From NCBI GenBank assembly GCA_938041955.1, contig CALISD010000010.1, positions 1-64,000 on the forward strand: a DNA stretch of 64,000 nucleotides, read 5' to 3'. Below, in pieces: positions 34,830-43,431 of this stretch. Below the pieces are notes generated by a model. It was not told the origin of the DNA. It ran no database searches and was given only the letters and a program-made list of their open reading frames with translations. The stretch comes from an uncultured Granulosicoccaceae bacterium. GTDB lineage: Bacteria > Pseudomonadota > Gammaproteobacteria > Granulosicoccales > Granulosicoccaceae. The translations under genes and the position numbers were made by a program. Position 1 is the first letter of the stretch. The number at the start of each line of letters is the position of its first letter.

Positions 34830-36485
34830 TCAACCGTTACGATCAAGGTGATTATCCCGCTCAGAATCACGCCATTGAATCGCTGTGATTCTGCTTCGTT
34901 CACGGACATCATCAGCATCTGTGTGACCTAGCGACCCTAACTGATCTTTGTTATCGCGACCGGCCCGAAATGCCACTATGAGCAACAACGGCAACAGCGC
35001 AACATTCAGCCACGCAAACCAATCCCCCCACACTGAGTACAAAGTAGAGACACCTCCGGTAGGTACGCTTGCTACCAGCGCATGCGGCGCAGCTCGAAAG
35101 TGGTCTGTCTGCGCAAGAATACGCCCGTGTGAATCACTGGCTATAGACATGCCATTGCGGGTTGGTCGAAAAAGTGCAACGCCGTTTTCCACACCACGAA
35201 ACGTCGCCATTAAACTGTGGTGCGGAGAAAGTGTTCGCCAGTCAGACGCAGGAGAAATAATTATATCTGCATCACCCGCCATTCGAATCGAGCCCGGGAA
35301 GTCCAAATCAAAACCAATCGCAAAAGCTAACTCACCAAACTCTGTATCGAGCAATAGCATCTCGTTGTTGCCGGGGGTGTAGTGGTCGTTCCAAAGTGAT
35401 CGTTTTTTTGTATATTGCCCAAGCACCATGCCTTGCGGGCCAAATACCACTAACTTGTTTTCAATTGGCTTGCGGATCTTGGCATCCGAAGGATCATCAA
35501 CTACCGCGAACGTCGCCACTACATATATTCCTGCCGTACGAGCAGCTTCAGAAACTCGCGCCACCAGTGCCGGCTCTGCACTCCTGAAAACAACACCGTC
35601 CGCTTCTGCCCAGGAAACAATTGATGCACCGGCAATAGCCTCGTTCTTTGTTCGTTGCAACAAATCATTGTGATGCGCACCGATCACTTCATTGACTTTA
35701 TCAGCGGGGTAGTCTGCCGCGACAGAGAGTCCAGACAATCCACCCACCACACCATGCTCAGCCAGGCCTTGTAACAGTTGCGTTTGATTACCCACTACTC
35801 CTGCAATACGTACTGTGTCTGATTCATTTTCATCAAAAACGTTTCGAAATCCACCAGACACGAAAATAATCATCATGCATAACAACAGCAGAACCACCTG
35901 ACTGCGGCTGCGTCGCCACGCAAATCCCGAATCCCATAAAAAAGCCATAACGGCAGCGAACCAGAAAATAACAAAGGCAATACCATGGATTCCGGTGACA
36001 GAGAGCAACTGCATTAATTCGTAATTACCAACCTGTGAATAGGCTTTATCCCCCATAGAGCCAATAGGCAGCACCGCAGAGGCAATGAAAGCAAGCACCA
36101 CAAACGCACACGGCAAAACCAAAGATCCCAGTAGCGCTGGCAGTCTGTTAAAGAGTTTACGGTCTATAAGAAACGGCAGTACCTCCAACAAAGCAATACC
36201 TGCGATCAGCACCAGATTCAGCGGACGAGGCACAGCAACATAGTCGTGCAGCCGCACCAACAGACTCAGAAACAATAAAACATAAAGTATTGAGATACCC
36301 ACTTTACAGGAGGTATTTCTAGTAAAGCGCAGTAGAAATATCGGCGCTAAAAAAGCAGCAGACGGGGTTACGAATCGGCCACCGGACAAAATGATGAGAA
36401 AGATACCCATCAACAACAAGCCGTATTTTTCCAGTCCGCTAAGCTGCGCTCTACGGCCGTTTATTGTTTCTGCGTCGTTATTCAT
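34830..36485 (-). CDS. Lnt-like membrane nitrilase-fold protein lacking the catalytic cysteine
   Basis: The 551-residue protein has seven or so N-terminal membrane segments (up to about 210), then a nitrilase-fold domain (about 225-495) and a final helix near 515-535. That is the layout of apolipoprotein N-acyltransferase. The glutamate (SWAEADG, E294) and lysine (YTKKRS, K360/361) of the triad have counterparts. The nucleophile position, normally IC[YF][DE], reads AIGFDLDFPG: glycine 391 (codon GGT) in place of cysteine. It therefore cannot use the known Lnt mechanism and may be a non-catalytic relative. ATG 36485 is the first start, with the AT-rich upstream region 36486-36500 shared with the divergent gene. 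Confidence 0.8.
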   Translation of the reverse strand: MNNDAETINGRRAQLSGLEKYGLLLMGIFLIILSGGRFVTPSAAFLAPIFLLRFTRNTSCKVGISILYVLLFLSLLVRLHDYVAVPRPLNLVLIAGIALLEVLPFLIDRKLFNRLPALLGSLVLPCAFVVLAFIASAVLPIGSMGDKAYSQVGNYELMQLLSVTGIHGIAFVIFWFAAVMAFLWDSGFAWRRSRSQVVLLLLCMMIIFVSGGFRNVFDENESDTVRIAGVVGNQTQLLQGLAEHGVVGGLSGLSVAADYPADKVNEVIGAHHNDLLQRTKNEAIAGASIVSWAEADGVVFRSAEPALVARVSEAARTAGIYVVATFAVVDDPSDAKIRKPIENKLVVFGPQGMVLGQYTKKRSLWNDHYTPGNNEMLLLDTEFGELAFAIGFDLDFPGSIRMAGDADIIISPASDWRTLSPHHSLMATFRGVENGVALFRPTRNGMSIASDSHGRILAQTDHFRAAPHALVASVPTGGVSTLYSVWGDWFAWLNVALLPLLLIVAFRAGRDNKDQLGSLGHTDADDVRERSRITAIQWRDSERDNHLDRNG

Positions 36486-36598
36486 CTATTACCATATCAG
36501 CACAGCTTCAGTGCATCGATGTCACAGCCGAATCATGGCCAAACCAGAACTGGCTCAGTTTGTTAAACTGACCACCCGACTTACCGACGCCTCAACTC

Positions 36599-37423
36599 TT
36601 GACTTATTGCGCGCGCTACCCAGAAAGAATCGTTTGCCTCACAGAAGAGACAACCGAGACATTATACCTGTTGGGAGAGCAAGATCGGATTGTCGGCATC
36701 TCCGGCTTCACCGTCAGGCCACCACAGGCTCGACAGGAAAAACCACGAGTGTCCGCATTCACATCGGCAAAAATTGACAAGATCATGGATCTAAGACCAG
36801 ATCTGGTGATTGGATTTTCAGACCTGCAGGCGGATATAGCAAGAGATTTGATCAAACTCGGCGTCAATGTACTGCTGTTCAACCAGCGCTCTGTAAATGA
36901 AATACTGAGTATGATTCTTCAGCTTGCGAGCCTCACCGGTGCGACGGATAAAGGCCGATCACTGGTTAACGGCTATATAGAATCGATACAGGCCACAGTG
37001 CTGCGCGCAGAACAGCTCGCCGTCCGACCTCGAGTCTATTTTGAAGAGTGGGACGATCCCATGATTTCAGCGATCCGCTGGGTTTCTGAGCTACTGGAGA
37101 TCGCGGGTGGAAAAGACTGCTTTCCAGAACTTGCCCTTTGTGCCGGCGGCGCAGAGCGAATTATCGCTGACCCTCAACGCGTCATCGATGCAAATCCGGA
37201 TATCATCATCGGCTCCTGGTGCGGCAAAAAATTCAGACCGGAAAAAGTCGCGGCACGGCCTGGCTGGGATCAAATTACTGCAGTCAAGAACGGGCAGCTG
37301 CATGAAATAAAATCACCCGTTATTCTGCAACCCGGCCCCGCCGCATTGACCGATGGCCTGGCTGCGCTCGAAGCGATCATCCACGGAGCGACTGCAGGAC
37401 TGCCAGAGCAACCCGGCACGTGA
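36599..37423 (+). CDS. BtuF-like cobalamin/siderophore-type binding protein without signal peptide
   Basis: This 274-residue protein has the two-lobed periplasmic-binding fold typical of BtuF/FhuD-type clusters. ERIVCLTEETTETLYLLGEQDRIVGISGF opens the first lobe. KIDKIMDLRPDLVIGFSDLQ and IDANPDIIIGSWCGKKF correspond to the lobe-edge strands, and a long interlobe helix lies about midway. No signal peptide is seen. The only start is TTG 36599, because TGA 36569-36571 closes the frame just upstream. Members of this group are called cobalamin-binding proteins, but no permease or ATPase gene is adjacent, so it may act alone in the cytoplasm. Confidence 0.75.
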   Translation: MTYCARYPERIVCLTEETTETLYLLGEQDRIVGISGFTVRPPQARQEKPRVSAFTSAKIDKIMDLRPDLVIGFSDLQADIARDLIKLGVNVLLFNQRSVNEILSMILQLASLTGATDKGRSLVNGYIESIQATVLRAEQLAVRPRVYFEEWDDPMISAIRWVSELLEIAGGKDCFPELALCAGGAERIIADPQRVIDANPDIIIGSWCGKKFRPEKVAARPGWDQITAVKNGQLHEIKSPVILQPGPAALTDGLAALEAIIHGATAGLPEQPGT

Positions 37424-37594
37424 GCCAGCAGATCAAGTCCTACAAAACTCCACGCCTCACCGCGACTAACCTGCCCCAAATTCAATCAGACCCCCAAGGA
37501 AACCCGACGCGTAAGCGAGTACATCAAATCCCACACGTCATCCACGCCTCGCCCTAACTTTAGTTTCGCTGCTGCGGAACTAAATTCAAACATC
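37424..37594. other. Gap with a REP-like motif and a hairpin
   Basis: Contains GGAAACCCGACGCGTAAGCG from 37495, similar to the motif at 8721. It also contains a hairpin TTTAGTT-(12 bases)-AACTAAA near 37559-37584, just before the family 2 repeat. I see no gene. Confidence 0.45.
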
Positions 37595-37744
37595 GACTGC
37601 TTTTACAGTCCCGGGTAACTTCTCAGGGTCACCTGTCGTACTCACGGGGTCGGATTTCGCGCGCAACATACTTGTGTATTTCGAGGCAGCCGGCCAGGTC
37701 ACGAACGATAACGCCCATGGGATACGACAGGCCACCCTAGTTAC
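37595..37744 (-). repeat. Near-palindromic dispersed repeat, family 2, copy 4 (inverted)
   Basis: This is the reverse-oriented copy. The satellite hairpin GACTG-CTTTTA-CAGTC is at 37595-37610. The main element runs from GGTAACTTCTCAGGG at 37614 to CCACCCTAGTTAC at 37744. The reverse complement of copy 3 matches it over TTCGCGCGCAACATAC, GTGTATTTCGAGGC and CCGGCCAGGTCACGAACGA. It sits about 170 bases upstream of the spondin-domain gene. I see no other element between it and that gene. Confidence 0.85.
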
Positions 37745-37910
37745 GTGATCATTTGCCTATGGTTTCGTGATATCTCCGTGACAACTTAAATCACCTCGAG
37801 CGACCTAACCTGCGCTAGCAAGCAATAACCGGTGAAAAACGCTTTGTATTTTCGAAAGTACGAATAGTCGAAATTCACTCATCCAACAATTAAATCTTCG
37901 AGGAATAACC

Positions 37911-38603
37911 ATGAAATCTATACTTCCTTTGGCACTCGTTTCAGCCATCGTTACACTTACCGCCTGCGATTCTGACAGTGACTCAGCCCCCGTTTCGCAA
38001 CCCGGAACATTCCAGGTAACTCTGACCAACATGACAGCCGGACAGCTTATGACTCCTCCTGTTGTCGCACTGCATGACCCAAGTGCACATCTGTTCCAGG
38101 TCGGAGCTCAGGCAAGTGATGCGATTCGCGACATTGCGGAGACTGGTAACAGCGACGCATTGGTTGCTTTCGCAGGTGCCAATCCTGACCTTGTCAGTGA
38201 TGCAGGTATTGCCGGTGCGGGGCCATTTGCTGCAGGTGCGAGCGTTACCACAAGCTTGACCACAACAGAGACCGGCCAGGTATTCAGTGCAGTTAACATG
38301 GTTATCTGCACAAACGACGGCATCAGTGGAGTCGACTCGGTTGCACTGCCTGCCGGCAATGTACCAGTCACCGTAATGGCAATGGCCTATGACGCAGGCA
38401 CCCGGGCCAATCAAGCCGATGCACAGTCATTCTTTCCACCACCATGCAAAGTCGGCGATGTTGTTGAAGCACCGGTTGAATCACCACGCGCCGACATTGC
38501 AGCACACGCCGGACAAGCAGGCCTGGCCAATGTGCCTGATGGCCAGAACTGGGATTTTGCAGCCGGCTCTGAAGTATTGAGAATTGAAATTGTACGAAAC
38601 TAA
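37911..38603 (+). CDS. Spondin-domain lipoprotein
   Basis: The 230-residue precursor has a lipoprotein signal (MKSILPLALVSAIVTLTAC, cysteine 19) followed by an Asp/Ser linker and a Spondin_N-like domain. FQVTLTNMTAGQLMTPPVVALHD opens the domain, and PGADPDLV-type loops plus a terminal strand WDFAAGSEVLRIEIVRN close it. Such bacterial proteins are exposed on the envelope or secreted. Binding or adhesion roles are inferred from eukaryotic spondins and not shown in bacteria. ATG 37911 has GAGGAA upstream at proper spacing. A strong terminator follows at 38622-38659. Confidence 0.8.
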   Translation: MKSILPLALVSAIVTLTACDSDSDSAPVSQPGTFQVTLTNMTAGQLMTPPVVALHDPSAHLFQVGAQASDAIRDIAETGNSDALVAFAGANPDLVSDAGIAGAGPFAAGASVTTSLTTTETGQVFSAVNMVICTNDGISGVDSVALPAGNVPVTVMAMAYDAGTRANQADAQSFFPPPCKVGDVVEAPVESPRADIAAHAGQAGLANVPDGQNWDFAAGSEVLRIEIVRN

Positions 38604-38621
38604 GTAATACCCACCCCCAAT

Positions 38622-38659
38622 CTGGTCGGCCATTGTGCACCTGGGCCGACCAGGTTTTT
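38622..38659. terminator. Strong rho-independent terminator
   Basis: CTGGTCGGCC (38622-38631) pairs with GGCCGACCAG (38644-38653) and is followed by GTTTTTTA. It ends the spondin-domain gene. It also lies immediately past the 3' end of the convergent DUF2330 gene. Confidence 0.92.
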
Positions 38660-38662
38660 TAT

Positions 38663-40000
38663 TTACTTCACGTCTTGCCAAATACGTTTCCACCACTTTT
38701 GCGGCGCTGGCAGTGCGCTGACCCCCATCGAGGCTGCGATATCATTTCTGTCCCAGCCGGTTAAACTGGCCAATAGATTTCCGGCACGTGTTTCACGCTC
38801 CTGCACCATGTTGAGGTAATCCTTCGCTGCAGAGCAGTTTGATTCACCCTTCCATGCATGACGCATGATATAACGCCCCTGGTAGTTAGTGCGATCCCCG
38901 GTCTCTATAAACTTAAGATCATCAGGAAAATGCTGCTGGTCATAGCGAACATGTAATCGGGTAACAAAAACATTTTGCGCAGCGGGCCGATTGCGTTGCT
39001 GAGCATCGGTTTCTGAATCCAGCCAGAAAGCACCAAGCTGTCGCAACTGTGTAGCTGTGAGCGGATCTGCAGCACAGGGATCACACCAGGCCATATCCCA
39101 CGCATACTCAAGAAATACCGCCTTACCGTTTTCTTTTTCTGTTTGAACTGTGAACATATCTTTATAGAACTCCCCGAACCGGTTTTTGACAAAACCAGGG
39201 ATCTCAACATCAGAGGGCATTTTTACAGTGCGATAGTTGGAGGTCTCAACCCGTCCGGTACGAGTTAACGCATAGACAAACAACTCCTGCTGACCATCTG
39301 CATTCAATGTACCCAATCGTATGGGTAACATGAACTTCGGACTTTCGAAGGCTATTTGCAAAGGTCGAAGATCACTGAATCCACCTGCCAACTGGCTCTC
39401 GAGATTGACTTTAGCTACAAAAAATCGCATACCTTGCTTGAGGTAACTGCCGACTACTTGTTCAGCACCTTCAGGCAATTGATAGTCATTGATTTTTAAC
39501 CAATCGATAAGACCACCGCTCTCCTCAGCAGATAGAATCAATATATCGTATTCACCCACCGTATATTTAGCCTCAATAGTGACGCCCAGTTCTTCATCAG
39601 CTGTAACTGCTTTTTGAACAACACTATCCTCGACAGCTGATTCCGCCATCATGCGTTCATAACGAACCCGGCTGCACGGATCTTCATCAAAGTACTCAAC
39701 CAGGCGCGGTGCCGTATAGGCGTCCAGATGATCAACCAACGCTTGATTCGCGACATTAATTTGTTCACGTTCAATAAAGGTTGGCACAGGCACCACCATC
39801 GCGAAATCCCGCACATCGCCCTTAAAGTCATTAGACATAGTAATTACAGTTCGATCTTTATCGCGAACCATTACCACCTGAGAAGCGCTGTTATATAAAT
39901 CCGTATCAGCTTTGGCGACGTAGAAACCGCAGAAAGCCATTGCGCTGTTGGAACTCACTAACGTGAGCAACGCGGTGATAGACAACATCATTTTTAGCAT
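38663..40000 (-). CDS. DUF2330 domain protein
   Basis: The protein of about 445 residues has a signal peptide (MLKMMLSITALLTLVSSNSAMA) and then the DUF2330 opening FCGFYVAKADTDLYNSASQVVMVRD. Family members are exported proteins of unknown function. Cysteines at the mature N-terminus, in DEDPCS, in the CDPC pair and in ESNCSA could form disulfides or bind metal. The frame is open to 40132, but the signal peptide fixes the start near ATG 40000. As a result the gene's first 95 bases overlap the end of the upstream RnfD-like gene in another frame, an unusually long overlap. Confidence 0.82.
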   Translation of the reverse strand: MLKMMLSITALLTLVSSNSAMAFCGFYVAKADTDLYNSASQVVMVRDKDRTVITMSNDFKGDVRDFAMVVPVPTFIEREQINVANQALVDHLDAYTAPRLVEYFDEDPCSRVRYERMMAESAVEDSVVQKAVTADEELGVTIEAKYTVGEYDILILSAEESGGLIDWLKINDYQLPEGAEQVVGSYLKQGMRFFVAKVNLESQLAGGFSDLRPLQIAFESPKFMLPIRLGTLNADGQQELFVYALTRTGRVETSNYRTVKMPSDVEIPGFVKNRFGEFYKDMFTVQTEKENGKAVFLEYAWDMAWCDPCAADPLTATQLRQLGAFWLDSETDAQQRNRPAAQNVFVTRLHVRYDQQHFPDDLKFIETGDRTNYQGRYIMRHAWKGESNCSAAKDYLNMVQERETRAGNLLASLTGWDRNDIAASMGVSALPAPQKWWKRIWQDVK

Positions 40001-40769
40001 GAGTATTTTCCCTAAAGTACAAATTAAAAATAGCCACCAGAGGCGCAAGCGTGACCAACGCATAGATAGCAGCTGCGGAAACGTAGAAGTAAAACTGCAA
40101 TACAAATGTGAGGGCACTGACCAATACACCAAAAACTATTCTCGGCCGTGCGCTAACCGGTGTTGTTTTGGGGTCAGTAATCATAAAAAATGCGAATAGT
40201 AGCAAAGCACCGCTTTGCAACTGATGCCATGCAATTTCTATAGGATCACCAAGGTACCAACCACGAAACAGTACGAGTGCCGCAAACGACAATAGAAACG
40301 CAAGAGACACATCCAGTCGCTGAGCCCTGGTCACCACCAACAGACCAATACCCATCACACCGAATGCGAATAGTCCCAATGCCCCCCACTGACCGGGAGA
40401 AAGATAGGCATGCGAAGAAAGACCGGTAACAACGACCAATGCAAAAGCTGACGGGTTAAATAGATGGTGACCGTTGAAACGTAAATAACGCTTACTGACA
40501 ATGGCAACAATAGCGGCCAGTGCTGCAATGAATAGCATATCTGTGCGCAGCAACAGCACTAACGACAACGCTGATATCAGTGCACTTTTTGCCTCATTAA
40601 CCAGGCTTGTAAAGGAAGGAATGGTCGAAAACAACCCGTATTGGGTGAGCAGTGCGGCACCAATAATGGCGACTGCATTCGACAGGTGAATATCGAATCC
40701 AAGGACCGTGACACCAAACACCACAAAGGTGCTAAGTGCCACTATTTGATAATTGCGCGGATCCATCAA
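39906..40769 (-). CDS. RnfD-like integral membrane protein
   Basis: The 287-residue protein has about nine membrane segments and resembles the RnfD/NqrB family of redox-driven membrane subunits. The shared segments are KRYLRFNGHHLFNPSAFALVV and LFAFFMITDPKTTPVSARPR, close to the FFMATDPVTSP region of RnfD. I do not see the [S/D]GAT motif that carries covalent FMN in RnfD/NqrB, so it may not be flavinylated. No other Rnf subunit is present. Its 3' end overlaps the DUF2330 gene by 95 bases, which suggests coupled synthesis and a joint function at the membrane. ATG 40769 or the second Met two codons later is the start. Confidence 0.78.
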   Translation of the reverse strand: MMDPRNYQIVALSTFVVFGVTVLGFDIHLSNAVAIIGAALLTQYGLFSTIPSFTSLVNEAKSALISALSLVLLLRTDMLFIAALAAIVAIVSKRYLRFNGHHLFNPSAFALVVVTGLSSHAYLSPGQWGALGLFAFGVMGIGLLVVTRAQRLDVSLAFLLSFAALVLFRGWYLGDPIEIAWHQLQSGALLLFAFFMITDPKTTPVSARPRIVFGVLVSALTFVLQFYFYVSAAAIYALVTLAPLVAIFNLYFRENTHAKNDVVYHRVAHVSEFQQRNGFLRFLRRQS

Positions 40770-40882
40770 CCGCCTCCGTTGCTGCGTAGTAACTTAATCG
40801 CAGCAGATCAGGAAACGGGGTTAAATAAATTAAGATCAGCTGCAGCAGTTCGTGCTGCAGCCACCTTTCTACAGAATGGTTT

Positions 40883-41770
40883 TTATTTGGCTTTTAATTT
40901 TGCGGCATAGTAGTCAACCATCTGCGATACCATTTCGTCGCCCTTACCCGATTCATCCGCTTCACGCAGGGCACCCAATGGCGCTGTGGACATCACGCTC
41001 TGAACACCGGCTTGCTCGGCCATTTTTGAGTAATAGCCAACATCTTTAGCAGCATTTTTTATCGCAAAAGCTAGCTGAGACGGGTCACCGTCTACGCCAT
41101 AGCCTTTTACAAAATCCATCATCCCGCTGTGCAGTGGCCCGGCAGACATCACATCATATAGCGCCTTGCGATCAACCCCCTGCACGTCCGCCATCGCAAA
41201 TGCCTCACACATCGCATTGGCTACCGTCATGCCAAAAAAGTTGTTGATCAATTTGACTGTGTGTCCGGACCCCAGAGCCCCCAGGTGGAAGACATTCTCG
41301 CCAACATCTGCAAGCACAGGATGCACTTTGGTGTAGGCGTCTTTGTCACCCGCGCACATGATATTTAACAGACCGTCAACCGCATGAGCCGGTGTCCGAC
41401 CCAGTGGCGCATCCAGAAATTGCCCGCCTGCCTGCGCGACCGCTTCACCCAGTTTTCTGGTCGACGCAGGCAGCGACGTACCAAAATCAATCACCACAGC
41501 ACCTGGCTGCAACCCGGCAATGACGCCGTCATTACCGTTCATGCGACTTTCCACCTGATCTGACGTTCCCATGCACAACATCACTATTTCAGACGCCTTT
41601 GCCAACTCACAGGCATCCGATGCTTCAGTAGCACCACGTCCTACAAGGGCCGTGATGTTCTCTCTCGACCGATTCCCGAGCACTGTTAGCGTGTGACCTT
41701 TGTCTATCAGTCGTCCAGCCATCGCGGCACCCATTAGTCCAACGCCTATAAATCCGATCTTGCTCATCAT
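40883..41770 (-). CDS. 3-hydroxyisobutyrate dehydrogenase-family NAD(P)-dependent oxidoreductase
   Basis: The 295-residue beta-hydroxyacid dehydrogenase has the Rossmann motif GFIGVGLMGAAMAGRL at the N-terminus, the DAPLGRTPAHAVDGLLNIMCAG substrate segment and the catalytic-lysine motif KLINNFFG. It would oxidise a 3-hydroxy acid or reduce a semialdehyde (for example tartronate semialdehyde or a valine-pathway intermediate). The exact substrate is not predictable. It is divergent from the aminotransferase at 41898 and convergent with nothing nearby. A GC-rich hairpin (GCTGCAGCA/TGCTGCAGC) lies at about 40839-40861, just past its 3' end. Confidence 0.87.
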   Translation of the reverse strand: MMSKIGFIGVGLMGAAMAGRLIDKGHTLTVLGNRSRENITALVGRGATEASDACELAKASEIVMLCMGTSDQVESRMNGNDGVIAGLQPGAVVIDFGTSLPASTRKLGEAVAQAGGQFLDAPLGRTPAHAVDGLLNIMCAGDKDAYTKVHPVLADVGENVFHLGALGSGHTVKLINNFFGMTVANAMCEAFAMADVQGVDRKALYDVMSAGPLHSGMMDFVKGYGVDGDPSQLAFAIKNAAKDVGYYSKMAEQAGVQSVMSTAPLGALREADESGKGDEMVSQMVDYYAAKLKAK

Positions 41771-41897
41771 CGCCTCGCGATTGTAGTTTCAGTGAAGTGG
41801 AAGAGACTTATCTTATCTCAGTGCGCACGCAATTGACGCAGCATTTGGACATTTGTTGCATAATATACGGCTTCGAACTCCTTTCAGAGCAAACTTA

Positions 41898-43166
41898 ATG
41901 ACCGACGCTGATTCCATGACAGACTACGATGCGCTGCTACAACAACACCAGGCATTTAAGGCGCAAAACCTCAACCTGAATATGGAGCGCGGCCAACCCG
42001 CCGATGCCAATTTTGACCTAAGCCTGCCAATCCTCAGCGCCGTGCACGAAGGCAATTATATCACTGACAATGGAATCGACATTCGCAACTACCCGGGAGG
42101 CGTACTGGGGTTAGCAGAAGCTCGTGAGTTATTTTGCGAACAGCTCAATGTTGGCGCAGATGAACTGATCATGGGCAACAACTCAAGCCTTGAATTAATG
42201 AGTCGTTTTTTGACCTGGGCATTGTTGCGTGGCGTCAAAAACAGTGATGGTGGCTGGTACAACGATTCGCCAAAGCTGATTGTGGCAGTCCCGGGGTATG
42301 ACAGACACTTCCTGCTGGCTCGCGAACTTGGCTTTGAACTCCTCACCGTTGATATGACCATCAACGGCCCTGATATGGACGCGGTTGAAAAATTAGTCGC
42401 CAATGATGCGTCAGTGAAAGGGATATATTTTGTTCCGACGTACAGCAATCCAACCGGCGATACGATCTCTCAGAAATACGCTGAACGATTAGTGAATATA
42501 AAGGCCGCTGCCGCCGACTTTACTATTTTCGCTGATGACGCCTATTCAGTGCATCACCTGGATGACAGCCCGCCCACGGCTCCCAACCTGTTGCAGATCG
42601 GTAAAGACAGTGGCAACCAGGATCGTGTGATTTTGTTTGGCTCAACCTCAAAGGTCACTTTTGCCAGCGGCGGGCTTGGCCTTGCCGGCATGAGTGTCGA
42701 CAACATTAAGTATTGGTCTAAAGCCCTGAGCGCACAAACGATTGGTCCCAATAAAGCGGAGCAATGGCGGCATGTATTGTTTTTGCGGGACTACCCCAAC
42801 GGCTTACGCGGATTGATGCAAGAGCATGCAAAAATTCTGAAACCCAAGTTCGACAAAGTACAGGAAATATTGAACCGTGAACTCGGCAACCTGAACCTCG
42901 CCACTTGGACAGACCCGCGCGGCGGTTACTTTGTCAGTCTTGACACAGCACAACCGATTGCCAGCCGTGTGGTGGAGCTTGCCAAAGAGGCCGGCCTTGC
43001 ACTCACCCCCACCGGAGCAACCTTCCCCGATGGTGTCGACCCGTCTGATCGCAATATTCGATTAGCGCCGACCAGACCGCCGGTAGAGGAAGTGGAGACT
43101 GCGATGGAAATTGTCGCTTGCTGTATAAAGCTTGCTGCTGCGGAAATGACGCAGGCGAAAGGATAA
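41898..43166 (+). CDS. Atypical (subclass Ic) aspartate-type aminotransferase
   Basis: A PLP-dependent fold type I transaminase of about 422 residues. The PLP lysine is in GSTSKVTFASGG, the aspartate in FADDAYS, and the conserved Arg in IRLAPTRPP near the end. The N-terminal FKAQNLNLNMERGQPADANFDLS matches the Ic subclass of aspartate aminotransferases found in some bacteria, which differ from the Ia/Ib types. The frame is open to 41853, but ATG 41898 immediately precedes the conserved domain. It is divergent from the dehydrogenase at 40883-41770 and converges with a small membrane protein gene only two bases from its stop. Confidence 0.88.
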   Translation: MTDADSMTDYDALLQQHQAFKAQNLNLNMERGQPADANFDLSLPILSAVHEGNYITDNGIDIRNYPGGVLGLAEARELFCEQLNVGADELIMGNNSSLELMSRFLTWALLRGVKNSDGGWYNDSPKLIVAVPGYDRHFLLARELGFELLTVDMTINGPDMDAVEKLVANDASVKGIYFVPTYSNPTGDTISQKYAERLVNIKAAAADFTIFADDAYSVHHLDDSPPTAPNLLQIGKDSGNQDRVILFGSTSKVTFASGGLGLAGMSVDNIKYWSKALSAQTIGPNKAEQWRHVLFLRDYPNGLRGLMQEHAKILKPKFDKVQEILNRELGNLNLATWTDPRGGYFVSLDTAQPIASRVVELAKEAGLALTPTGATFPDGVDPSDRNIRLAPTRPPVEEVETAMEIVACCIKLAAAEMTQAKG

Positions 43167-43168
43167 CG

Positions 43169-43426
43169 TTAGCGCGACGCGAAAAGGCTGATCGGGTTAA
43201 CCACTATGGTTAACCCGACAGAGATGAGCAACATTGCCTTCCACGGAAAAAAAACTCTTACCCGTGGCTGGGTTCCCTCTTCCTGCTTAGCGACGGCTTC
43301 ACTGACTTTCTCGTGAACTTTGCGCTCTATTTTTGCCGATGACTTTGGAAAAAGCATTGGCAACAGGTTGAGCAACAGTGTCAAAACAACAGAGGCCACC
43401 AGGGAAAGTACCAGAAAGTTTTGCAT
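43169..43426 (-). CDS. Small two-helix membrane protein
   Basis: The 85-residue protein has membrane helices at about 4-26 and 62-82, with a charged Lys/Glu-rich segment between them (SSAKIERKVHEKVSEAVAKQEEG). The pattern, FFPWKAMLL before the second helix and an Arg-ending C-terminus, looks like a genuine small conserved membrane protein; I cannot name the family. It is transcribed just after the class III aminotransferase gene (five bases downstream of its stop... that is, on the same strand with a 5-base gap), which implies co-transcription. Confidence 0.68.
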   Translation of the reverse strand: MQNFLVLSLVASVVLTLLLNLLPMLFPKSSAKIERKVHEKVSEAVAKQEEGTQPRVRVFFPWKAMLLISVGLTIVVNPISLFASR

Positions 43427-43431
43427 CGTCG

